Origin: Allorhizobium borbori
Lineage (GTDB): Bacteria; Pseudomonadota; Alphaproteobacteria; Rhizobiales; Rhizobiaceae
Assembly: GCF_014196535.1 (NCBI RefSeq)
Contig: NZ_JACIDU010000005.1
Span: 1 to 64,000 of the forward strand
Direction: 5' to 3'
DNA length: 64,000 nucleotides
Shown here: positions 43,105 to 51,846 of the stretch, one piece after another
Layout of the letters: every line of letters starts with the position of its first letter
Numbering within the stretch: position 1 is the stretch's first letter
Translations under genes and position numbers: made by a program
The notes under the pieces: model-generated
Databases searched by the model: none
What the model was told of the DNA's origin: nothing
Seen by the model: the letters and a program-made list of their open reading frames with translations, nothing else

Positions 43105-44774
43105 CCAAGCTCGTTCACGACCCCATTACGCTCGAAATCCTGTCGAACGCGTTGCGTTCGATTGCCGATGAAACCTTCATTGCGCTGCAGAAGAGCGCAT
43201 ATTCAACGAACATTAAGGAACGGCACGACCACTCCACGGCACTGTTCGATGCGAAGGGAAGGCTAATTGTCCAGTCGCAAAAATCGCTGCCGCTGCATGT
43301 CGGAGCGATCTCCGGGACGATCAAGGCACTGATCGGAAAGTTCAAAGATGATGTTCACCCGGGAGACGTCTTCGTCGGCAACGACCCCTATGCCGCCGGA
43401 GGTTCTCATCTCCCGGACATTTGTGTCATCGCGCCAGTCTTCCACAGCGGCCGCCTCGTCGCCTTCAGCGCTTGCACCGCGCACCACGCTGATATCGGCG
43501 GATCGAATGTCGGCGGCGCCAGCGGCGGCCTGACAGAAATCTTTCAGGAAGGTTTCCGTCTTCCCATGGTGCGGCTTTTCTCCAGAGGCACGTTACAGGC
43601 TGACCTATTCGAGGTTATGCTCCTTAATGTGCGTGGCGAAGAAGAGCGCAAGGGCGACTATTATGCACAGTTCGCAGCCATTTCGCTTGGTTCCAAGCGT
43701 CTCACGGAAATATGCGACCGCTACTCCGCCGACTTTGTCGAAGGGGCTTTCCAGGAAATCATTCGACGTACTCACGATCGCATGAATCGTGCCCTCGCGC
43801 TTATCCCAGACGGCGAATATTACTTCGACGACGTAATGGACGATGATGGCGTCAACGCGACCAACCTTCGGATCGCCTTGACAATCACAAAGAACGACGA
43901 GGGTACAGTATTCGACTTCACCGGCACTGCTCCTCAAACCCCCGGGAACATCAATTCGCCGCTGAACGATACGATCTCGACCGTGATCTTCGCTCTCAAA
44001 TGCATTCTCGATCCTGCAATTCCCAGCAATCACGGCGTGCTTAGCGCCGTGAAGGTGATCGCGCCCGAGGGCTCGCTGGTCAATCCGAAATTCCCGGCCG
44101 CAGTCACCAATCGTTCAGCAACGGACCAGCGGGTGGTGGATGTTATTATAGGGGCGCTTGCCAAGGCGCTGCCAGATCAAGTCGTCGGAGCATCCAATGG
44201 TTCCAACACCGGCATCTACATTTACGGCAAAGATCCGCGCACAGGTCGTGACTACTATTTCTTCGAAACCATGGGCGGCGGCTTCGGCGGTCGTGCTTCG
44301 AAGGACGGCAAGGATGCTGTGCAGGTATATATGACCAACACCGCCAACACACCGATCGAAGCGATCGAACGGGAATTCCCGCTTCTTGTCGAGGAATATT
44401 CAATCGTCAGCGACAGCGGAGGCGCAGGCAAGTACCGCGGTGGTTGCGGCTTAAAACGCGTCATACGCCCTCGCTTCGGCGACTGCACTTTCGGCGGCAC
44501 GGGCGAACGCTTTTCACATAAGCCTTGGGGTATCTTCGGCGGCTTCGAAGGCGAAAGTGGCAAGTTTGCCATTGTGTCGGAAGACGGTACGGAAAAACGC
44601 CTGCCCAACAAGATTCCGAAGACGTCGGTTTCGCCGAAGGAGCAGATCGTGGTGCAGACTGCCGGTTCCGGCGGTTATGGGCGGCCAGAAGAACGGGCTG
44701 CCTATCTCATTGACGCCGACCGGCGTAGCGGGAAATTCTCCGCAGACTACGTCAAGCGACACTACGGTCGCTGA
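43101..44774 (+). CDS. hyuB: Hydantoinase/oxoprolinase family protein, HyuB subunit
   Basis: A 557-residue HyuB protein. Family motifs are ALQKSAYSTNIKERHDHSTALFDAKGRLIVQSQ, VGNDPYAAGGSHLPDICV (conserved Asn-Asp), ACTAHHADIGG and ETMGGGFGGRASKDG near the C-terminus. It supplies most of the ring-opening active site; HyuA binds ATP. It is last in the kinase operon and is followed by a large perfect hairpin. The enzymes could equally be an N-methylhydantoinase or acetone-carboxylase relative, but length and motifs fit the hydantoinase/oxoprolinase group best. Confidence 0.9.
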   Translation: MTKLVHDPITLEILSNALRSIADETFIALQKSAYSTNIKERHDHSTALFDAKGRLIVQSQKSLPLHVGAISGTIKALIGKFKDDVHPGDVFVGNDPYAAGGSHLPDICVIAPVFHSGRLVAFSACTAHHADIGGSNVGGASGGLTEIFQEGFRLPMVRLFSRGTLQADLFEVMLLNVRGEEERKGDYYAQFAAISLGSKRLTEICDRYSADFVEGAFQEIIRRTHDRMNRALALIPDGEYYFDDVMDDDGVNATNLRIALTITKNDEGTVFDFTGTAPQTPGNINSPLNDTISTVIFALKCILDPAIPSNHGVLSAVKVIAPEGSLVNPKFPAAVTNRSATDQRVVDVIIGALAKALPDQVVGASNGSNTGIYIYGKDPRTGRDYYFFETMGGGFGGRASKDGKDAVQVYMTNTANTPIEAIEREFPLLVEEYSIVSDSGGAGKYRGGCGLKRVIRPRFGDCTFGGTGERFSHKPWGIFGGFEGESGKFAIVSEDGTEKRLPNKIPKTSVSPKEQIVVQTAGSGGYGRPEERAAYLIDADRRSGKFSADYVKRHYGR

Positions 44775-44845
44775 GAGGGGATGCCTGTTGCAAGCTGTTG
44801 CATGAAGCAGCTACTGGGAAAGTGCGACACCTAACGATCAGTTGT

Positions 44846-44883
44846 GATCCGTCAACAAAGGAGGTGACCTTTGTTGACGGATC
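44846..44883. terminator. Long perfect hairpin downstream of hyuB
   Basis: GATCCGTCAACAAAGG and CCTTTGTTGACGGATC pair perfectly over 16 bases around a 6-base loop (AGGTGA). There is no T-run after it on either strand, so it is either a factor-dependent terminator, an RNA stabiliser or a protein-binding palindrome. It lies 71 bp after the hyuB stop. Confidence 0.5.
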
Positions 44884-44998
44884 GTGCGCTGAATAAGTTT
44901 ACGATATGGCAACGCGCGCCTGCCGCAAATCTTCGTTGCATAACGGTATGTTGACCACGGGCGTGAAATTTGCTGCTCCGAAAATTGCGGAGTGAGCC

Positions 44999-45075
44999 AT
45001 GATTATGAATACCATTGCCATTGCCATTGCCATTGCCATTGCCGAGAAGCTGAAGCGCCAGTCGAAGGACGATTT
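44999..45075 (+). pseudogene. N-terminal fragment of an IS6-family transposase with an Ile-Ala tandem repeat
   Basis: The frame reads MIMNT, five Ile-Ala pairs, then EKLKRQSKDDF. This is the usual beginning of IS6-type transposases whose next residues are KGRHFEA. After DDF the sequence breaks off into an IS21 relic. About 25 residues remain of ~230. Confidence 0.5.
45012..45043. repeat. Tandem hexanucleotide repeat (CCATTG, 5.3 units)
   Basis: Five perfect CCATTG units plus CC, inside the transposase fragment, encoding alternating Ile and Ala. Slippage here changes the protein by two residues per unit and keeps the frame. Confidence 0.85.
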
Positions 45076-45117
45076 TGTGTGGGTCTCAACCGTGCGCGGC
45101 GGTTTTCTGAAAGGGCT

Positions 45118-45285
45118 TCAGCCGGCCTTTCGGGCGCGGCTTTGGGCGAGACGGTAGCTGTCGCCGTTCATTTCAAGGATGTTGGCGTGGTGGGTGATGC
45201 GATCAAGCAAGGCGCCGTTCAGACGCTCCGATCCTAAGGTCTCCGTCCATTCGTCGAAAGTCAGATTGCTGGTGAGTGATGAGTT
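45118..45285 (-). pseudogene. Remnant of an IS21 istB gene, C-terminus
   Basis: The minus strand encodes TSNLTFDEWTETLGSERLNG, then ALLDRITHHANILEMNGDSY and RLAQSRARKAG with stop at 45118. It is nearly the same as the last 55 residues of the istB at 4357. A frame change occurs just upstream of TSNL. The body of the gene is missing. Confidence 0.8.
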
Positions 45286-45313
45286 TCTTGTTTGTCTACC
45301 GCCGAATAGCCGC

Positions 45314-46153
45314 CTATGCAGACCTGAGCGCCTTGCGCATGGCTTCGACGCATTGGTTTAGCGGCGGGGTGGGGTCGATGTTATATTTCGAGTTGGTCAG
45401 TTCCACCGTCAGAGACCCGTCATAGTTCTCTTTCCGCAGAAAGGTGACCAGCTTGTCGAGGTCGATAACGCCATCACCCCAGGCAAGGTGGCTACCACCA
45501 GCGTCGGAATCGGTAAAGTGCACATGCGCAACGCGACCGGCGAGATGGGTGAAGTAATCTTCGGGCGTCTCATGCGTCATTATCGCGCCGGCAACGTCGT
45601 ATACCGCGTGAAGCGCGCGGCTGCCTAGTTTGTCCATCAGCTCCCGGATTTCCCCCGCCGAGCGAATGATATTTGCGAATGGATCCGGCAGCGCCTCCAT
45701 CCAGAGATCGATGCCGAGTTTCTGCGCGCGACCGCAAAGAATCCCCATGGAATCGATGCAGCGTTCCAGTGCCTGCTCCACGGGTTCGTCGCGATAGCCA
45801 CCACCTGCCGTTACCAGAAGGGCTGGTGCCCCGCATTCGATGGCAAATTCCATCGACTCCAGAAAATAGCGCACGGAGCGGTCGCGCAACTCCGGTTCTT
45901 TCGCAGAGATGTTGATCGGGTAGATGCATTGCTCCGGTGTGAAAGCGACGATGTCGAGACCCATTCCACGGACTTTCTGCCCCAGCGTCCGCGCATCGGC
46001 CAGCGTTTTATCGCCGATATAGAAATGCGGCGCGGCGGCCCAAAGTTCGATGCGCGAGACCCCGGTATCACACACATCGGCTAGAAACCTGTCCAGCGTG
46101 TGCCGCACGTAGTGGAAATTCATTACGCTTATGCTGCGCTCATCAATTGCCAT
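45314..46153 (-). CDS. Sugar phosphate isomerase/epimerase, FrlC-like (set B)
   Basis: A 279-residue TIM-barrel protein of the AP-endonuclease-2 family. Segments ISRIELWAAAPHFY-type (SRIELWAAAPHFYIG), FTPEQCIYPINIS, LWMEALPDPF, HVHFTDSDAGGSHLAWGDG and SLTVELTNSKY carry the metal-binding Glu, Asp, His and Glu. The order and spacing match FrlC, the fructoselysine 3-epimerase of the E. coli frl operon. It would convert a C3-epimer (psicosyl amino acid) to the fructosyl form. ATG 46153 has GGAG about nine bases upstream. It follows a FAD oxidoreductase on the same strand with a 55-bp gap. Confidence 0.78.
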   Translation of the reverse strand: MAIDERSISVMNFHYVRHTLDRFLADVCDTGVSRIELWAAAPHFYIGDKTLADARTLGQKVRGMGLDIVAFTPEQCIYPINISAKEPELRDRSVRYFLESMEFAIECGAPALLVTAGGGYRDEPVEQALERCIDSMGILCGRAQKLGIDLWMEALPDPFANIIRSAGEIRELMDKLGSRALHAVYDVAGAIMTHETPEDYFTHLAGRVAHVHFTDSDAGGSHLAWGDGVIDLDKLVTFLRKENYDGSLTVELTNSKYNIDPTPPLNQCVEAMRKALRSA

Positions 46154-46208
46154 TATCTAATCTCCATATACCAATGCGACGGATCGTCGTTCACAAGAAT
46201 GTCGCTAT

Positions 46209-47720
46209 TCACTTTGCGCTTCGGTGTGCCGCGTCGTTGCGGATTGAGATGTCCGAAATCTGAATTCGGTTATCGTTTTTTCGTTGAAACCGGCAATTTG
46301 CGTCGCCACTTCTTCTGGGCCCGATCCAAGATGGGGCTGCAAGCCCTGCGGCCGTTTCCAGATGACAACGGCCGAGATCCGGTTCCCAGCCGACGGAAAG
46401 GCGGCTTCGGAGGATGTCTGCGGGTGTACTGGCGTGTTCGTTCATGACGGCGTGAGCCACCGACGCTTCGGTGACCTGATCCATATCCGGCAGTGGCGGC
46501 GATGGGGCGTCGCGCGGACGCGGCGAGCCGGAAGGCTTCAGCCGGCGCGCAACGGCGCGTGTGACCCGTCGCCCAGCGTCCCGATGGCTCATCAGCAGGC
46601 CATCGGTAAAGGTGAAGACATTCGGCAGGCCTTCATCGATGAGGTCGTGCTCGCGAACGGCAGGCACAGAACTCTTGCTGTCCGGAGCAAGGCTGCGCCG
46701 CCTGACACCCGCCCAGGCATAGAGGACATCCTTCCGTTTCAATCCGAAACCTGGAAACAGGCGGCCGAACTGATCGAGTATGGTGGCGATTTTCGCCTCG
46801 CTGGCGCGAAACCCTTCGAGACCGCCATCCGATTGCGAATCCCACGGGCCGATATAATGAAGCTGGCCCCAGGGGATCAGATAGAACGGCGCTCCCGTTG
46901 CGGTTACGGTCTTGAAAGCTATGCCGCGCAGCCTTTCCGGCAGGCGCACGACAATATTCGTACCTTTTTCGCCGGTGTTTTTGCGGATATGCGGTGCACC
47001 GGCCAGAGCCGTGATCTCATCGATCCAGACACCGGCACAATTGACAACCGCGCGAGCCAGAACGTCGCGCGACCGGCCAGTGGCCTTCAGCGTCATCCGC
47101 CAGAGTTCGCCCTCGCGTGCGAGACCGGTTACGGCGATATGGTTCAACGCCTCGATGCCGATCGCACGAGCCTTCATGACCGTCTTGACCACTATGCGCT
47201 CCGGCCAGTGATACTGGTATTCAGTGAAATTCATTGTACCGCGAATGTCTTCGAGCCCGGCCATGCCCTGAAGAGCCGGATGAGTCCGTGCCTCTTTGGC
47301 CGAAAGGGTGTTAAGATTGAGCGGCACCGCGCCTCCGTCACTCGCTGCCATCAAAAGGAAAGCAAGCTTTGCCTTCCATCGCGGAATCGCGTTTCCTGGC
47401 ATCAGCGGAATGATGAAGGTTACGGGCCTTACCCGTTCCGGCGCCACACGCACGAACTCTGCCCGTCCCCGCATCGAGCGGCGCATGAGGCTGAGGCACT
47501 CGATCTCGTCAAACGGTCGTGCCAGAAAGGCTGCGATTGATCCGCTGGCGGCGGAAAGATAACCGAGCCCGCAATGCTGCACCCGCGACGTCCTGCTGGA
47601 AGTGCCCGCACCATAATGGTCGCGTTCGACCAGAAGTGTGCGATAGCCTGCCGCAACCAGATGCTGGCCGGCCGCGGCGGCAATGATGCCTCCGCCCACA
47701 ACCACGGTGTCGTAAATCAT
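46209..47720 (-). CDS. FAD-dependent oxidoreductase, GlpD-like
   Basis: A 503-residue flavoprotein. IYDTVVVGGGIIAAAAGQHLVAAGYRTLLVERDHYGAGTSSRTSRVQHCGLGYL is the FAD-binding fold with the GlpD-type G-x-S-S-R-T-S loop. The central DAO region and YAWAGVRRRSLAPDS near 350 are like glycerol-3-phosphate dehydrogenase, and a helical C-terminal domain follows. The last ~50 residues (IGPRRSGDANCRFQRKNDNRIQ...) look non-family, perhaps read-through. The start ATG 47720 is chosen; GTG 47729 is possible. Substrate unknown. Neighbours suggest oxidation of a sugar- or amine-derived compound, possibly oxidative amadoriase chemistry. Confidence 0.8.
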   Translation of the reverse strand: MIYDTVVVGGGIIAAAAGQHLVAAGYRTLLVERDHYGAGTSSRTSRVQHCGLGYLSAASGSIAAFLARPFDEIECLSLMRRSMRGRAEFVRVAPERVRPVTFIIPLMPGNAIPRWKAKLAFLLMAASDGGAVPLNLNTLSAKEARTHPALQGMAGLEDIRGTMNFTEYQYHWPERIVVKTVMKARAIGIEALNHIAVTGLAREGELWRMTLKATGRSRDVLARAVVNCAGVWIDEITALAGAPHIRKNTGEKGTNIVVRLPERLRGIAFKTVTATGAPFYLIPWGQLHYIGPWDSQSDGGLEGFRASEAKIATILDQFGRLFPGFGLKRKDVLYAWAGVRRRSLAPDSKSSVPAVREHDLIDEGLPNVFTFTDGLLMSHRDAGRRVTRAVARRLKPSGSPRPRDAPSPPLPDMDQVTEASVAHAVMNEHASTPADILRSRLSVGWEPDLGRCHLETAAGLAAPSWIGPRRSGDANCRFQRKNDNRIQISDISIRNDAAHRSAK

Positions 47721-47766
47721 CTGGGTCACGCTTAATTCCCACAGGTGAATTCCAACGAGGTCTTCC

Positions 47767-47798
47767 AAAGCGCATCCACATCGTCGTGGATGCGCTTT
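47767..47798 (-). terminator. Hairpin terminator after set B amino acid ABC operon
   Basis: AAAGCGCATCCAC and GTGGATGCGCTTT pair perfectly over 13 bases around a 6-base loop. It lies seven bases after the ATPase stop on the minus strand. The T-run is only three bases, but the symmetrical A/T ends fit a terminator. Confidence 0.65.
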
Positions 47799-47804
47799 GG
47801 CGCT

Positions 47805-48593
47805 TTACGCAGCAGCCAGAACCCGCGCCAGAAACGCCTGGGTGCGCTCGTGCTGCGGGCGCGTCAGGACGTCTGCCGGCCGGCCTTGCTCCACGATCAC
47901 TCCCCCATCCATGAAGATCAGGTGGTCAGCAACGTCTCGCGCAAAACCCATTTCATGGGTGACGACGACCATGGTCATGCCATCGTCTGCAAGCTGGCGC
48001 ATGACAGCGAGAACCTCGCCTACAAGCTCCGGATCGAGTGCCGAGGTCGGCTCATCGAACAGCATGACGTCCGGCTTCATTGCCAGAGAGCGGGCAATGG
48101 CGGCGCGCTGCTGCTGCCCGCCGGAGAGTTGGGCGGGATAGTAAGTCGCCCGCTCCTTCATGCCGACGCGATCCAGAAGCACCATAGCCTCCCCCACCGC
48201 CGCACCACGGGACATACGCTTGACCAGAACCGGAGCCTCAATCACATTTTCAAGAACGGTCCTGTGCGGGAAGAGGTGAAAGCCCTGAAACACCATGCCC
48301 ATACGTTGTCGTTGACGGGCAAGCTCGTTGAAACTCATCTCATAGAGCTTGTCGCCTTTCCAGCGCACACCGACAGGTTCCCCGTTCAGGAAGATCGCGC
48401 CGCCCGTAGGCCTCTCGAGATAGTTCAGGCAGCGCAGCAGCGTGCTCTTGCCGGAGCCGGACGGGCCGACGATGCAGGTTACGTCGCCACGCATGACCGC
48501 GACATCAATCCCGCTCAACACCTCATGTGTGCCGAAACTCTTGCGCAGCTTCTCGACCTTCAGCAGAGGCTCGACGGTTGTCTGGTCCTTCAT
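47805..48593 (-). CDS. Polar amino acid ABC transporter ATP-binding protein (HisP/GlnQ-like, set B)
   Basis: A 262-residue ABC ATPase. [21 protein letters not shown] is Walker A plus the amino acid-transporter motif, [33 protein letters not shown] the signature and Walker B, and [20 protein letters not shown] the His switch. The start ATG 48593 overlaps the permease stop (TGATG); a longer frame to 49370 is antisense-like noise over the permease. It drives uptake with the permease and binding protein upstream. Confidence 0.93.
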   Translation of the reverse strand: MKDQTTVEPLLKVEKLRKSFGTHEVLSGIDVAVMRGDVTCIVGPSGSGKSTLLRCLNYLERPTGGAIFLNGEPVGVRWKGDKLYEMSFNELARQRQRMGMVFQGFHLFPHRTVLENVIEAPVLVKRMSRGAAVGEAMVLLDRVGMKERATYYPAQLSGGQQQRAAIARSLAMKPDVMLFDEPTSALDPELVGEVLAVMRQLADDGMTMVVVTHEMGFARDVADHLIFMDGGVIVEQGRPADVLTRPQHERTQAFLARVLAAA

Positions 48594-49516
48594 CACAAAG
48601 CCTCCTGCTGACGTTTGAACAGGCGAGCGGGCAAAAGCCCGCCTGCTTTCTTTGCACCCGTACGGTGTTCGGACTTCAAGCGGTGCTCGACGGCATGCTC
48701 GATAACCGTCAGCACTGTCGTCAGGACGAGATACCAGATGGTCGCGACCAACAGTAGCGGCACAGTCTGATAGGTGCGTGCATAGACCATCTGGGCGGAA
48801 TAAAGCAGGTCGGGCAATGCCAGCACGGAGACGAGCGACGTGAATTTCAGCATCGAGATTGTATCGTTGCCGATGGGCGGAATAACGATGCGCAGCGCTT
48901 GCGGTAGCACGATGCGGTGAAGCGTCTGACCACGCGTCATGCCGAGCGTTGCGGCGGCTTCCGTCTGGCCCGCGTTCACGGCCTGTATGCCGGCACGTAT
49001 CATTTCGGCGGCATAGGCGCTTTCGGTAAAGGCGAGGCCCATGATGGCAGCACTGAACGGCGTGATGAGCTGGTTGGTGTTCCAGGAGACAAGCTTCGGC
49101 CCGTCGAAAGGAATGCCGATCGAAATCTCCGGCAAAAGCAGCGCCAGATTGTACCAGAAGATCATCTGAACCAACGGCGGCACACCGCGGAAGAACCAGA
49201 TCCAGCCCCAGCTCACGGCTTGAAACACGCGGCTGGTCGACAGGCGCATGATGGCAAGAACGATACCGATCCCAAGACCGAGCACCATGGCAAGGACCGT
49301 CAGCAGCAGCGTCATGCCGAGGCCGGAAAGGATAGCAGAGTTGAACATGTATTTGGCGACCACGCCCCACTGCATGTTCTTGTTGGTAACGAGCACCTGC
49401 AGGAACACTATGGCAAGGATGGTCAGAGCCACGCCGCCGATCCAGTGGCCTATTTTAGGCACCGCGATGGGCTTCAAGTCGTGGATCGAGGGACGCTCCG
49501 GCGATTTTTCAGACAT
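48593..49516 (-). CDS. Polar amino acid ABC transporter permease (HisM/GlnP-like, set B)
   Basis: A 307-residue inner-membrane permease. After an N-terminal cytoplasmic stretch come five or six membrane segments, with [18 protein letters not shown] and [31 protein letters not shown] (EAA loop) as HisM signatures. The tail (~30 residues, [10 protein letters not shown]...) is basic. The start at 49516 ([10 protein letters not shown]) has AAGGAA upstream; 49567 is an unlikely extension. There is only one permease gene, so it probably works as a homodimer. Confidence 0.92.
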   Translation of the reverse strand: MSEKSPERPSIHDLKPIAVPKIGHWIGGVALTILAIVFLQVLVTNKNMQWGVVAKYMFNSAILSGLGMTLLLTVLAMVLGLGIGIVLAIMRLSTSRVFQAVSWGWIWFFRGVPPLVQMIFWYNLALLLPEISIGIPFDGPKLVSWNTNQLITPFSAAIMGLAFTESAYAAEMIRAGIQAVNAGQTEAAATLGMTRGQTLHRIVLPQALRIVIPPIGNDTISMLKFTSLVSVLALPDLLYSAQMVYARTYQTVPLLLVATIWYLVLTTVLTVIEHAVEHRLKSEHRTGAKKAGGLLPARLFKRQQEAL

Positions 49517-49606
49517 CTTTATTCCTTGCTGCCGATCCTGAGCTGTCTGCTTCGGCCCGGATGACATTCCGGGCCGGGATACGCTTTTGCAGCCGGCGAA
49601 ACTGCA

Positions 49607-50452
49607 TCAGAGATCAACTGGGTTTTCTTCCGTGATCAGCAGTGCCTTGCTCAGCATGCCACTGTCGTTCAGGCCCCACTTGGCCATGATCTTCTCGTAG
49701 GTGCCGTCGTCGATCATCGATTGAATAGCGTCCGTCAGGACCTGGCCGAGCGGATCGCCCTTGCGCACGCCGATGCAGCTGTTGACAGGCGATAGAACAA
49801 GTTCCGAAACCTTTAGATCGCCAGTCTGCGTCGCCATGTAGCTGAGCTTGACCGAGCCGCCGACGGTGGCTTCGGCGCGATTGGAACGAACGGCGAGTTC
49901 AGCCTGCGCCTGCGTGGCGTGCATCTGCATGACGACCGGCTTGTCCTTGCATTCATTGGCGTTGAGCTTTTCAAGGAGACCGATATCCCAGGAACCATTC
50001 ATAACCGCTATCGTCAGGCCGCAGGCATCGGAGGCGGACTTGACGGCGAGCTTGCTGTTTGCCGGGTAAGCGAACGAGGTGCCGATCCGCCGCTGGGAAA
50101 CGAAATCAAGCGTCTTCAGCCGCTCGGCGGTCGTGCCGAAGGAGGAGAAGCCGGCGTCGAAACGCTTGGACTGAATCCCCGGAATGGTCGCATCGAAGCT
50201 CGTACCCTCGAAAGTGAAGGGAACGCCGAGACGTACTTCCATCTCCTTGGCGAGGTCCACGCTCCAGCCCTTGAGCTGGCCATCGGCATCAAGATACTCA
50301 TCGGGCGCCCAGTCGTTGAAGACCGCAGCCTTGATGCCATTATCCTTGTATTCCTGCGGCAGTGCTTCGCGCAGAGCGGGAATGACGTCCGCGAATGCGC
50401 TCACCGCCGCCAATGCGCTCAGGACACACCCGGCCAGAATGGATTTGAACAT
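49607..50452 (-). CDS. Polar amino acid ABC transporter substrate-binding protein (SBP_bac_3, set B)
   Basis: A 281-residue periplasmic binding protein. The signal peptide is MFKSILAGCVLSALAAVSAFA. The family-3 fold shows KGWSVDLAKEMEVRLGVPFTFEGTSFDATIPGIQSKRFDAGFSSFGTTAERLKTLDFVSQ. It is the first gene of the operon. A perfect GAGAACGTTCTC palindrome lies 72 bp upstream, so it is probably controlled by the divergent LacI-family protein. Substrate: an amino acid or conjugate; glycated amino acid by context. Confidence 0.92.
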   Translation of the reverse strand: MFKSILAGCVLSALAAVSAFADVIPALREALPQEYKDNGIKAAVFNDWAPDEYLDADGQLKGWSVDLAKEMEVRLGVPFTFEGTSFDATIPGIQSKRFDAGFSSFGTTAERLKTLDFVSQRRIGTSFAYPANSKLAVKSASDACGLTIAVMNGSWDIGLLEKLNANECKDKPVVMQMHATQAQAELAVRSNRAEATVGGSVKLSYMATQTGDLKVSELVLSPVNSCIGVRKGDPLGQVLTDAIQSMIDDGTYEKIMAKWGLNDSGMLSKALLITEENPVDL

Positions 50453-50523
50453 GACAGCCTCCTTGTTATGCGAAACCCGGCGGGTCCGCGATTGCGTTCT
50501 CCGGTTCCCCTTGCAATCAATTA

Positions 50524-50535
50524 GAGAACGTTCTC
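50524..50535. promoter_or_regulatory. LacI-type operator (GAGAACGTTCTC)
   Basis: A perfect 12-bp palindrome with the central CG typical of LacI-family operators, in the spacer between the set B ABC operon and the lacI-type gene. The core GAACGTTCTC recurs at 54625-54634 before the set B kinase. Confidence 0.65.
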
Positions 50536-50712
50536 ACATATGAGGCACGGCGAACATCCATACGTCAAGCGTCATCTTTCAGATGATCGGCTTTACGGAG
50601 CGTTGAAAACCACTGTCGATCTGCTAAAGCCAAAAAACAGCTACCGTTTTCTTCCGACCAAACATGATAAAATTCTCATTCCGGCAGAACAAAAGATGAG
50701 AGGAATTGCCAG

Positions 50713-51801
50713 TTGGCTCCTAAAAGCAAGGCGACGATCACCGATGTCGCGCGTGCAGCAGGCGTTTCCACGGCGACCGCGGGGCGCGTGCTGGGCGGTT
50801 ACGGCTATACCAGTGACGACAAGAAAGAACAGGTGCTAAAGGCCGCCCAGAAGCTGGGCTATCGGCCCAATGCGCTGGCGCGCAGCCTCATTACCGGCAA
50901 GACCCGAACAATCGGCGTCGTGGCCGGCGATATTCAGAATCCGTTCTACGCTTCGGTTCTGCGCGGTATTTCCAACGTCGCGGAAGCCAATGGTTTCGGG
51001 CTGCTGATCACCAATAGCGACGAGTCGCAGTCCAAGGAGGTTCACTCGGTGGAGCTTCTGGCACAGAAGCAGGTGGACGGGTTGATCGTCACCCCCAGCG
51101 ACACGCGCAAGGCGCGGCACCTGCACAATCTGCGAGGCATGGGCGTGCCGCTCGTTCTGATCGACCGTGCTGTCGCCGGTCTGATGGTGGATCGCGTGGC
51201 GACCGACAATATCGCCGCTGCCGAACAGGCCGTGCGCTATCTGATTGCCGCCGGTCACCGGCGGATCGGCATTGTTGCGGAACTCGTCGATCAGGAGAAC
51301 GACGGACTGGACGGATTCCTGGCGCGTGCTGTCGCGGGAGATCCGATCGAAAGCGAAACGCTTTATCCAAGTTGGCAGCGCCTTCTTGGTTATGTCCGTG
51401 CGCACCGGATTGAAGGCTTGCCAGTGGACCCACGCCTGACGATACGGGCGGGAGGCTATTCTGCCAGCGCCGCTCAGGCTGCGCTCCCCCGACTGATGAA
51501 AGTACCCGGCCCGCCGACGGCTCTGTTCACGACGGACGGCACCATGTCCGAAGGCGCCATGCGAGGGCTCTCCGAGTTGAAGCTTTCAATTCCACAGGAC
51601 CTCTCGATCATCTGCTTCGACGATCTTGACTGGATGAGCTTTCATCGCCCCGGCATCACCACCATTGCACAGCCGCGCCTCGCCATGGGCGAGGCCGCTG
51701 CGCGGATGCTACTGGAGCGCATTCACGGCGAGGATTATCCACCACGCACGGTGCTTATGCCCGCCGAGTTGATTGAACGCGGCTCTGTCGCACCATTGTG
51801 A
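50713..51801 (+). CDS. LacI-family transcriptional regulator (set B)
   Basis: A 362-residue repressor. ATITDVARAAGVSTATAGRVLGG is the LacI helix-turn-helix; KLGYRPNALARSLITGKTRTIGVVAGDIQNPFY is the hinge helix and start of the periplasmic-binding-like ligand domain, ending with TTIAQPRLAMGEAAARMLLERI. The start is TTG 50713 with GAGAGGAA upstream; no ATG is available before the helix-turn-helix. It is divergent from the ABC operon, and operators of LacI type lie before that operon and before the kinase at 54664. The effector is probably the sugar conjugate or its phosphate. Confidence 0.88.
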   Translation: MAPKSKATITDVARAAGVSTATAGRVLGGYGYTSDDKKEQVLKAAQKLGYRPNALARSLITGKTRTIGVVAGDIQNPFYASVLRGISNVAEANGFGLLITNSDESQSKEVHSVELLAQKQVDGLIVTPSDTRKARHLHNLRGMGVPLVLIDRAVAGLMVDRVATDNIAAAEQAVRYLIAAGHRRIGIVAELVDQENDGLDGFLARAVAGDPIESETLYPSWQRLLGYVRAHRIEGLPVDPRLTIRAGGYSASAAQAALPRLMKVPGPPTALFTTDGTMSEGAMRGLSELKLSIPQDLSIICFDDLDWMSFHRPGITTIAQPRLAMGEAAARMLLERIHGEDYPPRTVLMPAELIERGSVAPL

Positions 51802-51846
51802 TCGCCGCCACCATGGCAACGACCTTCCGGTGAGGTCGCACCCACA

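Noticed and set aside
45012-45043. Short tandem repeat considered as a CRISPR or iteron array
   Set aside because: Units are six bases without spacers and lie in a transposase frame; this is a microsatellite. No CRISPR array was found in the window.
48594-49370. Extension of the HisP-like gene to 49370
   Set aside because: The extra ~260 residues are an alternative frame of the permease gene on the same strand; the ATPase clearly begins at 48593.
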